NCBI RefSeq assembly: GCF_000208745.1
Contig: NC_030853.1
Coordinates: 26,096,289 to 26,160,288, forward strand
From: Theobroma cacao
Lineage: Eukaryota > Streptophyta > Magnoliopsida > Malvales > Malvaceae
DNA length: 64,000 nt
Reading direction: 5' to 3'
The position numbers were made by a program, and so were the translations under genes. The notes beneath the pieces were generated by a model, which had not been told where the DNA came from, did no database searches, and saw only the letters and a list, made by a program, of their open reading frames with translations. Below are positions 12,332 to 24,474 of the stretch, piece after piece; the first letter of the stretch is position 1, and the number at the start of each line of letters is the position of its first letter.

Positions 12332-13542
12332 AGGTGCTCAACTTGCGGTAACTGACTACCACATGATGCTGGTATACACTAGTGCGTGCCTGAGCTCAAA
12401 TTGTTTGTGTTTTGAGTGGCATACTTTTTTTCTCCATACTTGAAGTATCGTTTTACCGCTATCTCTAGTCAGTTCTCTTGCAATAAATTATGCATAATCA
12501 GATAAGTTTAATCAGCCGTTTTATGGCTGAAGGAAGTAATTATGAGAATCCTGCTCGTATTTGGTTTTGATACTGTACAGGTATGGACCAATGTGAACAC
12601 AGTTGGGGCAAATTTGAGTGGATTCTCTCTTGATTCCCAGAGTTTGATTAAGTTCATCACCACCCTTAGGAATGAAGAGACGAAAGCTACTGACCAAAGT
12701 ATTTGCTTAGAGGTGAAATTGAATTGGCAATGTAGATCAGTCTCATATATCCAAGTAATTCTTCTGCATCTTGTGGAACTTTTATGTCTGTGTTCAAATA
12801 AAATAAACATAGATGATATTGTCTAAGCAAATCCTTTTTTTCCATGTAATGGCTGCATGAATAACGGGAAAAACTAGATAGTTTTTGGATAAGTAAAAAT
12901 TTTCTGCGTTTATGTTTGGGATTTTCTCCTCCATCTTTGCAGCAATTATGTCTCAGACATGAAACCTCCTTCTTGTTTCTTGATATTTGATTCTTAGTTT
13001 TTCTTGAGTTAACGAACAGTTCTGCTTCAAACATGGCCTGCTTATTGATGCTCCTTGTTTTGCGATTTTAAGGCAAAGGGGAATTACATTTTTGAGTGGC
13101 TCTGATGGGAGATTGGCTCTCTTGTTTTGTAATCCCAAAAGAATCGAAAATGTGCAAACAAGTATGTCTTATACACGAGGCTCGTAAGGGCTACTCAAAT
13201 TTAGTCCAAAGCCACTTTAATTATTGGGAAATGGCAATGATGCCATGGAAAAGGCTCAACAGAGCAAAATTCATATCCTGAAATACTGCCTGATGAAAAT
13301 ACCATCTATTCCCCTATGATAAACATGGTGAGCAGATTAATAGCTCAGAAACACGCCTCAAACTAAACTTCAAAAGTAGCTTAGAGGAATATTTGCTCCC
13401 AAAAGATGCTAAAGAAAGATACAAATTTTCCCACTCCTTTTGGTTATGAAGATGACAGCAGCTCAGACTCCAAACCATGCAAGCACAAGATGTCAAGAAC
13501 TACCACAAAATCCTTACAGGAAGCAAAACAGAGGCTTAGCCA
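12332..13542. other. Region between convergent POP5 and GCD1 3' ends
   Basis: Holds the 3' UTRs of two convergent genes. Open frames here (for example 12542-12826 on + and 12953-13138 on -) have no recognisable motif. Nothing else is supported. Confidence 0.55.
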
Positions 13543-16016
13543 TCATGGGAGAATCCTACGTCTGCGGCGTGGTGTCTCTCGTCTTACGTACATTTTCTCC
13601 ATTTCATTAAGTGGTCGACTTGATCCATCTGGCAAACTTACAAACTTCCACCCGCCACCACCTCCACGCTTTCCTTTTGATCCCAGTTTCTCTACTGTGA
13701 AATTCCAACCCTCAGAGGAGCGCCTCCTACTATACTTGTGGCGCTTCACCTCACCAGCTATCTGTATACAAGCAAAACCACATTGGCATTAATTTCAAAC
13801 ATAAAACAGAATTAATTGTAAGCTAGCCAGTTGATTTTAGCATGTAGAGTTGAGTAAAAAAAAGTTACATAACAGAGAAAAGGCCTCAACGGAACCTGTG
13901 AAACGCCATAACCACAGTAACAATTTTGTTCCGTTGATTAGTTGACAGAGTAAACAAAAAAACAATGATGACATCTGAAATTCAAAATAAGCAAACTTTG
14001 CTTCCTAGTCATTAGAAACTTTACTTTCTCAAAAACTTATCATCTTTTATCCCTCATAATGACAAAAGATGCAAAACTTTATTCAATTAATTTGTCAATG
14101 CCTGACCAGTCCACCTCTTCCTGTCTCCAGATTTCAAGATGGACACATCTTCCAATATAAGGTCACCACTTAGTCTATTCGAATGTAAATTCATCCAAAC
14201 TAAGCATTCTGTACCCAAACACTAGGAAGGGAGAGACAGAGAGAGAAAGAAAACCAAGTAGAGAAATAAATTATCTGAAAGTGACAAAAGCTGCAAAAGC
14301 AAAACTTGCAACGGCAGTAATGACAAAGTTTATATCAATGATTATAATTCTTGCATCTTCTTTGAAGGCAGAGGCAGGGAGTAAAGCAACATACCTTCAT
14401 TTTGTTGAAGTTCATCCTCTGAACAAATTCTTGATACAGCATTTCATCCTCTTTCTTGGAGATCTCATAATGAACTTCATCTAGATCCTTGATGGTGCCA
14501 TCCCAACCCTCAGGCATAACTTTGAAGTCAGGTTTGTAAGGAAGGGATGCTACATGGAATTCCCGATCATGGGAAATAAAAAATCTGCAGCAGGAAATGA
14601 GCTAACCATTCACTACTAAAATATTGCCAATTTTTAGTTATTTACACACTCTTTGGTATCTTGAAATAGTGTTTTCAAGTGCAAAAACACATGAGAATTT
14701 ATTACAGGAAGTGAAATGTGGAGCTAAACCAAGTACTTGAAAAGCATGCAAGAAAGCTCCCTAATGGAAACATGAAATGAAAGGAGAGAACGGCTGTGTG
14801 TGTGCACGGGGTGGGCGGGATGAAAGCCTCTAAAACTAGGACTTCCTAGGATTTCAAGCATATTAGCTAGCATTGGAGACATCAATATAAATGGGATCAA
14901 TAAGACTGGTATCACGCAAGAAAGTCCCTAATCCTTTAAAAATTCGATTATTTCTATCCCCTTATCTAAATTATCAAACATGAATATATGATTCTGACTA
15001 ATTTCAAGAACTGAAAACAATCACCATCTTGCGACCAGAATGAACTCAGAGCAAAACTGCGAGCAAGAGTAGACAATATGTGACCAAACCCAATACCTTC
15101 AAGACTAGAAGCTAATATAAAAATACCCGCGATTATCATATAAGAGGTACTATGTTGCGCTTCTATCATTTTCAACACCATCATTACCACTGAACATACC
15201 AGCTGCATCAGGTTTAACTAATATTAGCAGCAAAAGGTTTTTACAATCCAATGCATCAAGCAGCCATTTATAAATTCAGAAACAAATCAGGACATTACCT
15301 AAAACTCATCAAAACAAACACTTTGACAAGCAAATCAAGTATCAAATTTTCGAAGACTGAGAAAACAAAATAAGAACAAGCAACTCAAACCAAAAAAAAA
15401 AAGAACGAGGAAGTTACTCAGGGCAAGTGTCAAGAAGGAGCTCAACAGAGTCGTCAAGAGGATGACCAAGCTTTTTCTCCATTTCCTCCTCATCTTTCTT
15501 AAGCCAAAGAATAGCTTCCACTCTCTGTCTCATAATCCTAAAATCCTTAGCCAATTTCTCAACTGTATAAACCTCGGGATTCTGTTTATGCAAACGGTAC
15601 ATTTGAGCCTTTTCGGAGTCTTTAAGATAGGATCCTCTGGCACCAGGCTCAAGCACTTGTTTTAACAACACTCCCATGTCACGCATTCGCTGTTCCCATC
15701 CATCCAGGAAAGCCCGACTCTTCTTATTCTCGGCCTCCAACTCTTTCAATGCATCATCTTGTTTTTGAAGATCCGAAATCACCGCGGATTGATAGGCATC
15801 TCCACTAGCCGCCCGGCCACCCTCGACCTGTCCGTCGAAATGGTCCTTGGTCAAGCCAGTGGACCACGAGGAAGCACTGTCCCAGCCTAGATCATCGGAA
15901 CCGCCTGAGTTTACAGAAAAAGCACGTTGCACAATGGCTCGAAATGGCTCATTTGCAAAGGGTATGGGTTTCTTTGAAGATGAAAGACGGGATATCACGT
16001 GACGAATATTATGCAT
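13543..16016 (-). CDS. GCD1: GAMETE CELL DEFECTIVE 1-like mitochondrial protein (Bot1p-like domain)
   Basis: Coding exons 16016-15418, 14584-14395 and 13761-13543 join in phase to 335 residues. The first 30 or so are basic and hydroxylated (HNIRHVISRLSSSKKP), typical of a mitochondrial presequence. A charged helical region follows (DDALKELEAENKKSR, near 88-102), then the conserved core (YTVEKLAKDFRIMRQRVEAI, about 150-169; EEEMEKKLGHPLDDS; MPEGWDGTIKDLDEV). The C-terminus is strongly basic, with GSKGKRGGGGGWKF and RRRRRILP. I assign it to the plant GCD1 family, which carries the eukaryotic mitochondrial regulator (Bot1p/mitoribosome-linked) domain. GCD1 mutants in Arabidopsis and rice fail in male and female gametes and early seed. 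The ATG at 16016 is the first in frame. A likely 5' UTR intron (16140-16104) and two short upstream frames precede it. Confidence 0.85.
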
Positions 16017-16059
16017 TTTTGCATCAGTTTTGGACAAGCAGCTGCACCCAAAGATTCAT
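15995..16059 (-). promoter_or_regulatory. Two upstream ORFs in the GCD1 leader
   Basis: In the inferred GCD1 leader, an ATG at 16059 opens an 11-codon frame that ends at 16024 (MNLWVQLLVQN). A second ATG at 16024 lies 8 bases before the main start, out of frame, and runs 9 codons through it to a TGA at 15995-15997. The two frames overlap at ATGA-like spacing. Such arrangements often lower translation of the main frame; no effect is shown here. Confidence 0.5.
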
Positions 16060-16141
16060 CAAAGCAAAATAAGCAGCCTGATTTTCCTCTTTAATTTGCG
16101 AGCCTAAAATAATTAAAGGAGGAGGTAGAAATGAAATTACC

Positions 16142-17068
16142 CAGAGGAAATCGACGGCCAAGCGAGAGAAAAAGTAAATGGCAGAGATGGAGAATGGAAA
16201 AGATGAAGACTTGAAACAAAAAACAAACAACAAAAATAAAAAAGAAAGAAAAGACAAGAAGAGATTAATGTTAAATTGGATAAAGGGCCAAAAAACCCCT
16301 TCAAAACCCTACTGCCCTTGGTGAGAGCGGCAACAGCAAGTCTGCTACATGTCAGAGACACGTCACAAACAGTTGCACGACGTCGTTTTATATACTCACT
16401 GGTGTTTTTTTTAATTTTCTTTTCCCTGTTACGGTAGAATCATAATTTTCATAAAAATTCTGTTATTTTTTTTAATTCTTCCCTTTTAATTAATATTTTT
16501 ATTTTTAAGTTATTTAAAAAAACATTTTAACCTGTTTGATATGATGAGTAAACGAGTTACAATTTTTTTTATTGATCAACAGCTGAAATAAAAACTTCTA
16601 AATTTAATGACTCTTATTCATAGCCTAATTTAATGACTCTTATGCATAGCCTTACTGTAGAATTTACCTGCAAGTGAGGACAGTTTTGCAGTAAGTTAAG
16701 GTTTTTGTGGGCTTAGTGTAAGAAAACAAAAAAAGGATACAGTAACCTACATGCTGCTTAATTTTCCAGGAAATAAGAAAACTCATCTTAGTCACAAAAA
16801 TTCCAGTCAATTGGTTCATAATTTAAAATTATACAGATATTATCCTCCTTGTTCATTAACTGAGTTCATATATGAAGGTAAAAGCACAACGAAGAGATTT
16901 GTCTTGTTTTGATCAAATATACTTGACAATGACTACTTCTGATGAATGATCACAAAGCAAGACATCTGAATGTAGCTCATGGCCGAGAATTATTGACACT
17001 CGCGTCAAAATGGTTTAAAGGATCTGCTGGAGCGAAATTCATTCAGAGATACAATAATCTTCAGGATG
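16142..17068. other. Intergenic: GCD1 promoter side and ARPC4 3' end
   Basis: 16142-16400 holds the GCD1 5' UTR/promoter. The rest is AT-rich DNA and the 3' flank of ARPC4. The sequence TTTAATGACTCTTATGCATAGCC occurs twice in slightly different form near 16598-16650, a small direct repeat. No gene is seen. Confidence 0.5.
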
Positions 17069-20000
17069 TTAGATAAATTGCTTCAAAAACTCTGTAGCCA
17101 CCAGCCTCCCCCGTGTATTGACAGACATTTTCAATTCACTTATCTCTTTATCTATATCCTGAAATTTTCAGAAGATACTGTTTCAGGGATTAACAATCAA
17201 AACATGCTTGATGGAGTAACAAGGATATATCACAGACAAAGGATCGGAGTTAAAATTTATAGGGTTGAATTAAAGAAAATACTGGGAATGCAGAAGCTGT
17301 TTGAAGAAAGATCAGATATTGCCTCTCAATTGCTAGTTTTGTACGGTTTCAAGTAGAAAAGTGATAGGCCAAGAACCAAGCTTTATCCTAGCCTTTTTCA
17401 GAACAAGACAAGAATCAATTTGTTAAAAAGTCATCCAGTAAAACAGGGCCTGGCATGGAGCTGAATTGCAATAGAAGATCCATGAATGAGGAAACAACTG
17501 ACAAGCATTATGGTTCTAACAAGAAGAAAGCCAGAAATTATAGTTAAATTCAGTTTTATTGGCAAAATAGTCCTTAAATCAGAAAATGAGTACCGGAGAT
17601 CACTGGCAACTAGGAGTATTGTTTTTGCTTAAGAGAAGATGTAAGGAGGGTTATAGAGGGTTTAGCATGTATATGGTTTTGCCAGAAGGGTGTTTTAGAA
17701 TTAAGGGATGACAATCAGATCTAATTACCGTATCTTTAAAATTAGTTGGTAAAGGATGGAGTGGTTGTACAGAGGAAGGAAGAAAATATCATGAAATAGG
17801 TACAGAAGATACAAAGACATATTCAGCAACAAGTTTGGGAACAGTAAATACACAAGTTCCAGAATCAAATTGAGTAGAGGAAGTATAATACATGGTAGAG
17901 AGCAGAAGCTAAAAAACTCAAAACTAAGGCATTGGAATAATTTAACATATTTCTTGAAGCAATTGTTCTTAATTTTTTCAAAATTTTCAAATAATAATTT
18001 TCATGTAGGGCATATATATGTGTGAAATGATAACACGGTTGCCATCTCAGGAGTATAAACCTTAAAACATTTTGGAAATCTTAAAGAGGAAAAGAACTCA
18101 TGAGTTTATCAATATCTGCATGTTTGATTAAGTAATTAATTGGAAGGCAAAGGCAACAGATAAGGTTAAGAAAATTCTTGCCTCCATGAATTGCACAATA
18201 AAATCAATGAGCTTCTGTTTCTGCATCTCTTCACAGTGGTAGTTTGTGATAAGAAAGCTGATATCATAACCCTGCTTAATGAAGCAGCAATTGAAAATTG
18301 AAAAAAAAAAACAATTGAGTCTGGAATACAGTCCAAAAAACTCACTAACATAATGAAGTAACAAAAGCAATTTCTAGATCACATTTACAATAAACCTATA
18401 TCATAATCCAAAAGCATGCTTTATCAACTTAACATTTACTGACTTGAACAAGGGGGAAGAAGGAATTAGATAATGACAGACAAAACCAATCTCATCATGA
18501 TAAGCTCTTCTACTCGCTACTTCAGTCAATTAGCAAATGCTATGTACACTCAAATAGAAAGTGTTTCCAGAATAAGTAACAAAATAATAAAAAAAGGAAG
18601 GAGGGGGGGGGGGGGGTGGGAATCAAGTTACACATAAGGCAGCTTCAATTATCAATGATTTCAAAATTTAAGAGCCATTTGTATTCTATAATTCATTGCA
18701 GCATTGAAACATATATAAAAGATTGAGGCACATATGCTAATCAGGTTTACCAGGCTATAGTGCATAGAAAAAAGGAAAATTTTAGAGTGATTTCTACTTG
18801 CAATTGGCAAGCATATAGTGATTGTTAAGACCACTATTGCAAAATATTGTAAAATAATCATTCCTCAAGAGCCAAGCAAGTTGATTGGTAATCACATGAG
18901 TTTGTCAAGCAACATGAATTTAGAAAATAAATCAAGTGTCAACTACGAGATGGAAACGTATGTACCTGTACTGGCTTTCGTCTCAAAACTTGAAATGCTT
19001 CTGCTCTCATTGACAAAAATCTAAGAAACTTTTTCGTCAGTATGTTTTCAAGTTCATCTGCTTGTTTTACCTGTACAAGAAGGAAGGAGTATACATATAA
19101 GGACAAAAAGGGTAAAAAATTGCAAATATTACCCTGATCTTAATTAAGAACAAACTTCTGTGAGAATGATAGGTTAAATATAAGCTTTTAAAGAAACAAA
19201 ATCAAATGAAAATGCTATAAAATGCTATGCTATTCCAGAGCAATTAGTGCCGCTGTCTGTAAGTTGAGATTGATATCAATGATGAAACATAAAAACCAAA
19301 TTTGGTACTATCCAAAATACACATGCTTTCATTAACTTCAGACAATCACCCATGAAAAGATGATAGATTGTGCTCTAAGCTCCTTTCAAACTTCAGAGCC
19401 AATAAATGTTGAGCCATATGAAGTCCATTTTCTATGTTTCAGTTGTATCATTGGTCACAAAATTGTTGCCTGACGTCTCAACTAAAACTAACTTCCATCC
19501 AAATGAGTTTAGTACAAAGCTTGTGCACCGTAGTCTATACAACACGTATGCTACAGAAATATACAAGAAAAAAAAATTAATTATGCTTTATTCCCATATT
19601 CCTCACCACATTTTTCTATGTTTACAATAACCTGATTACTTATCTTGAATCTCAACGTATATAAAAAGAAGAGTAACACGTAATTCCATAACATCAGCAG
19701 TTCAGATTATTAAACAACAGGTTCCTGAGCTTTAAATTAGATGACTAAGAGAAGAAAATAGGAGATATTTCCCCCTAATAATTCGTCTCAAGCTGGAAGA
19801 AAAATTTCTCTCTGGAAGTACAACACATAGATTTCAAAGGTTGAACCAAGTTCAAACTGGAATCTTTAACAAACAGTGTACCGACAGCCCAGGGCAATAG
19901 ACAAGTCCAATTAATTTGGGGAAAAAGAAAAAAAAAGAAAGGAAGGGGGAGGCAAAGGGCTTATCTTAGAAAATTTCATATCGTCACTTTAAATAGAATC

Positions 20001-23000
20001 AAACTAAACATATCCTCTTTGCAGCTCTGCCAGACAAAAGAAACATCCAGGGAAAGATTATTTATATTCACCTTGAGGCTTATTCGAAGTGAATTGATAG
20101 ATGTTTCTATTAAGCATTTTTCTGCCTCATTTCGACATATCAAAACCTGCAATGGCAAATGGTCATATTAAAAAGATCCATAACGCAACATAAAAAGTTT
20201 AAGAAACAAGGGACTGAACAACTAACCAGCCACTTGCTAATTCTACCAATTAAATCACATAAAACATTTCTACCGGTAATGATAAAATCACAAGTTTACA
20301 TGCATATATGCATGTATCTTGACAATATGCCTCATCATTGGATTGCATGATGAAAGGTGTATGAGTATGACATGGCCCATGGTTGAGAGGTGGTTAATGT
20401 CAACTGTGGAGGTTGACTTGTGGCCTAGCCCTTGAGTTAGTAATGTAAAACTCCTATTGGCTCCAAAATTCAAAAAATGAATAAGTAGAATCCAGGCTTT
20501 CCAGGTTTAGTTTGTCCAAGTTACATTTTTCAATTCCCCAAACTTAAAGCAAATTGTTAAAGTACCTAAAGAAATAAGAGATTGTTAGAAAAATGCATAT
20601 TCCATACTAGGTGGATTTATCTATCATATTTTCTGCATGCAGAGCCCAACGTAATTAAAATTTTTACAGCAAAAAAATGCACAAAACACAGAATAAGGTT
20701 CCATTTTGCATTGTTTTGCTACTTGCTTTATATTGTTTGCTTTTGCTTCTTGCTTTATACAGTTTCCTTTTGCTTCCTTAAAATTGTTATAAAGCAAAAG
20801 CAAATAGTGAAAGGAAAGATCATCTTGGATTAAAGATGAGCAATGAATTAAAAGGAAAGACCAAATAGAATATAGTTATTAGAATTTTTTAATTTTGTCA
20901 TTCTTCAATATATATATATATAAGGACCAACAAATTCTTAGGTTAAAAAAGGAAAAAAGAAATGTTATGATATGTCTCTTGAGTCAAGAAGATGATTCTT
21001 ACAGGATTTAGCAGAAGTTCTGGGCTTGTCCTGCAAAATATGGAAAAAATAAAAAATAAAAAGCTTGTCTCGAAGCATAGAATGCAGCAATGCAGGACAG
21101 GAAACAGTTTTCACAGTTAGATCAGAGTGGTAACTATTCCACTTTAATTGTTGGTATTTATATTTTTTAAAAAAAAAGAAGAAACGCTCTTACGCATTTG
21201 AGTTAAAAGATTCTAATCAAATTATAAAGTTTTCACAAAATTTCTTTCGACAGGTATCATTCATTACTCTTGCAAATTGGTCATCAAAATGGAGACAGTA
21301 TCATATGAATTACCCAAATGCAAAAACATGCAGATCAAAAGCTTCAAATGCTTATAATATCTTGCAAACAAATAAAGAAACAAATACGAGAAGTGGGAAC
21401 TAATAACATGCTTGATAAATGCCCATGTAGCCCCCTTGCTGTAAGTGTTGTTGCATAATAGAAGAAACTAGAATTTTCTGAATAGGCCAGTGCCTTGGGT
21501 AAGGAAGCAAAGACTGCAATCTAAAGAAAAAGATGAGATAAGAGAGTTTCTAGAACAAAACAACACGATAAAGGATTTGTATACATGAATGGCCTCAAAG
21601 ATTTAAGGCAATGCCTGCATGTCAGAATCTAAACATCATTTTGAAAGGACCAGAGAGCTTATTTAGCTTGTATGAGTCAAAAATCAAATGCAGATCCTAC
21701 ACCATGACATTAGTACTATTTTTTTTGGAAAAGAAAAATTCTAAACATAGCAAATTTTATACAAGACTTTGTCAATTCGAGGAAGACTAGCCAATTGAAT
21801 CTAAGAGTATAACTAAAAAGCTGAATCAGTTAAGACTAGTCTATGATCAGCTTAAGATAAGTAGCATAATATATAGAATAATAACACGATTTGACACCAA
21901 AAAGGAAATGTGGGAAGCAATATTTATTTATGTTTCTTAATAAATCTTCTTCCACAACTTGTTAGTACTTTGATCACTTTCTTTTCATATAACTTATACA
22001 GTCAGAAAGAGTCAAATTCTACAATGAGAAGTTAAAGATGAAACTGAAATGGAATTACATACTTTAGTTCAACTTCTGGCTTATTATGCCTTTCAACTTC
22101 TTGACATGGAAAGTTCTGTGACCAGCATGTGAACAAGAGAGAGTAAGATTGAATGGGCACATATATCATGTGAAAGAAAATTTTGACAAATGAAGGTCTT
22201 TCCAGGCTAACACATTTAATTGGAATCCATCTTTCATGATGCATATAGTTCTTCGAAAGGTACACCACAGTTCATAAAGATTAATAATGCCAAGCAAGTA
22301 ATGTCATGATAAATTATCAGCATAGCCACATAAGACATATCCAAAACCATCATAACAACAACAAGATAGTTGTAAATCACAAAAAGCTCCCTATGAACCA
22401 TATTAGTCATTGGCAGCAATCTAATTTATCCATCATTTTTAAACTAAAACTCAGATACATAACAAAAATCCTAAACATCCCTAAGCATTCTGATTAAGTT
22501 AGATCCTCAGATCTTAATCACATATCATTATGTCAAACAAAAAGCTAATGAAACACATCTCCTCTTCCAAGCCATTCTAACTGCCACGAATACAAAATCT
22601 AACATGAAATCATGGGACTCTTCAAATTCAATCAGATAACAGGCACAAAATCTATTCAAACAAATTCAGAACAAAAATTCCAGCCATTACTATCTCTCTG
22701 TGGATACTCAGTAGCAATTACTTTACAGTAAAATTATGAAAATTTGATTTGCATACCTGGAGACACATGGCAGCCTCAAGAGTGTTCCTTATGCAAGTCA
22801 AATACAGCCTCAATGTGTTTGCCTAAATTTTGTTTACATTCAGTAAGAAGAATTACTAAAAGGTTGCAATTAAGCTTATGGAGTAAAATGAATAATCTAT
22901 TTAAGAAAACAGTTAATTATTTTTTTTAAAGAAAAAAAGCTAAAACAAGCTAGAAATCAAGCAATTGGATCCAAAACAACAAAAAATTGGAAGGAAAACA

Positions 23001-23194
23001 GATGGAAAAAGAAAGAGAAATTTAGTTTTTTTTCTTCTATAAGAAAAAAATAAGAAAATAAAAACGTAATGCAATTGAGCTAATATTTACTAAGATCCGC
23101 AACTTAAAAACTGAATTTTGTTTACATTCTAATTACTTTCTAGGCTACCAAACAGAGTGAAGTAGAGGAAGGTAAAATTCCGTGTTCTTACCAT
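17069..23194 (-). CDS. ARPC4: ARPC4, subunit 4 of the actin-related protein 2/3 complex
   Basis: Eight coding exons join perfectly in phase: 23194-23192, 22822-22757, 22115-22063, 21030-21003, 20146-20072, 19070-18966, 18271-18182 and 17158-17069. They give 169 residues, exactly the plant ARPC4 length. Recognisable blocks are [101 protein letters not shown] and [20 protein letters not shown]4 is a core of the Arp2/3 complex, which nucleates branched actin filaments; in plants it acts in trichome and pavement-cell shape with the SCAR/WAVE complex. Three oddities: exon 1 contributes only the ATG (ATG|gtaaga), exon 4 is 28 bases, and intron 7 starts with GC (ATG GAG|gcaaga) instead of GT. No stop or frameshift is seen. 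Confidence 0.96.
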
Positions 23195-23386
23195 TTTTTT
23201 TTTCTTATTCGCGGATTTAAGCAACCGATAGTAAGACGAAACGATTTTTTTAACTGGTTGTTTGTACTTGGATTTGGCGTTGCTGCTTTGCCTGAATGTT
23301 TGTTTTGCTGCTTTAATGAAAAGTAAATAAAAAACGAATTTTTTGCTATTGAAATATTCGGTCTCTTTTGAGAAGAGAAAAGTTCG

Positions 23387-23390
23387 AAAA
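23387..23390 (-). terminator. Pol III terminator of tRNA-Tyr
   Basis: A TTTT run on the minus strand begins five bases after the discriminator base. It is the minimal RNA polymerase III stop signal. Confidence 0.7.
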
Positions 23391-23394
23391 TGAA

Positions 23395-23487
23395 TCCGAC
23401 CTGCCGGATTCGAACCAGCGACCTAAGGATTAGCTGTGGGCTTAGACCAACTACAGTCCTCCGCTCTACCAACTGAGCTAAGGTCGG
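23395..23487 (-). tRNA. tRNA-Tyr (anticodon GTA) with a 20-nt intron
   Basis: The minus strand reads as a complete tRNA. The acceptor stem pairs CCGACCT with AGGTCGG, with discriminator A at 23395. The A box is TAGCTCAGTTGG and the B box GGTTCGAATCC. The anticodon loop is CTGTAGA once a 20-nt intron after the base 3' of the anticodon is removed (loop stem GAGGA/TCCTT). Intron-containing tRNA-Tyr genes are the rule in plant nuclei. CCA is not encoded, as expected. Confidence 0.97.
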
Positions 23488-24474
23488 TTTACAATATCAT
23501 TTCTCTTAGTCATAACTAATCTTATCTCCCCAATTTGTTTGAAGCATTAAGTCTTGTCATTTTTAGACAAAAAAAAGGTATATAAAACTTCAAAAAATAT
23601 TTTAATGAAGTATAGATTTTGAATTATATAAACTACATGAAGAAATATAACTATCTATTTTACATTATTTTTTAAAATAATTTCCTTGTTAATAATTCTT
23701 CTTGCTCTTTCTTATTCATCTATCCTTCCAAACCTTCCTTTTGTCTTGATGACTCCCATAAGGGATGAAAGAAAACTCTTCAACTCAAGTCCATGTTAAC
23801 AAGTATTTTATAATATGAATTGTAACTGTTAACAAGTAATTCTAAAATAATGTTAATTAAAGTTAAATTATGAATAAGATTAAAGATTAATTATATATAT
23901 ATATATATAAAAAAAACTATGTAACATACATAGTTTAGATTATTCAAGGCATTATTTACATTTCTCTGCATTTTCTACCATTTTATATTATACAATATTT
24001 TCTCTTCTTTTAACAGTCACAATTTCTTAAATTAAATGAAATTTCAGTACATATTAAGCTTTAAGAGGCAAATTAAGATTCCATTATTCCATCATCAATT
24101 ACTCACTTGCAATTGGTGTCTTGAGAGTTTTAACTTATATCATAATATAATATTATTAGATGAAAATTAACTTTAATTTAATAAGGAAGAATTGTTTTCA
24201 TGGAGAAAAATTCTTAAGCCCTACTTGATCCCACGCAATATAATGATTAGAAAGAAAAATACTCTTATGGTATAATGTTGTTAGTAGGTAAATAAGTAGA
24301 AGGGTATAACAGGATTAAGTGCAATTTTTTCATTTTTTAACCACTATACAAACAGCTTCCTTTCTTTTGGCTATTAAGTTCCTTTCTAGTTATCCAATTT
24401 GAAAAATATATGAAGCTACAGGCACATAATTAGCAAAAATGAAGTTTTGTTTATTGGTTTTGGGGAGGCAGGGA
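23488..24474. other. AT-rich intergenic stretch
   Basis: Between tRNA-Tyr and the 3' end of the At4g04980-like gene. Very AT-rich, with a TA dinucleotide run near 23893-23909. No coding or RNA gene recognised. Confidence 0.6.

Noticed and set aside
12542..12826. 94-codon frame downstream of POP5 (+)
   Set aside because: Overlaps open frames on the other strand, has no known motif, and lies in the expected 3' UTR of POP5.
20330..20480. GC-richer island in ARPC4 intron 5 resembling a mobile element
   Set aside because: A weak A-box-like TGGCCCATGGTTGAGAGG is present but no B box or ends could be found.
23188..23472. 94-codon frame (-) beginning over the tRNA
   Set aside because: It is the tRNA-Tyr gene and its flank read as protein.
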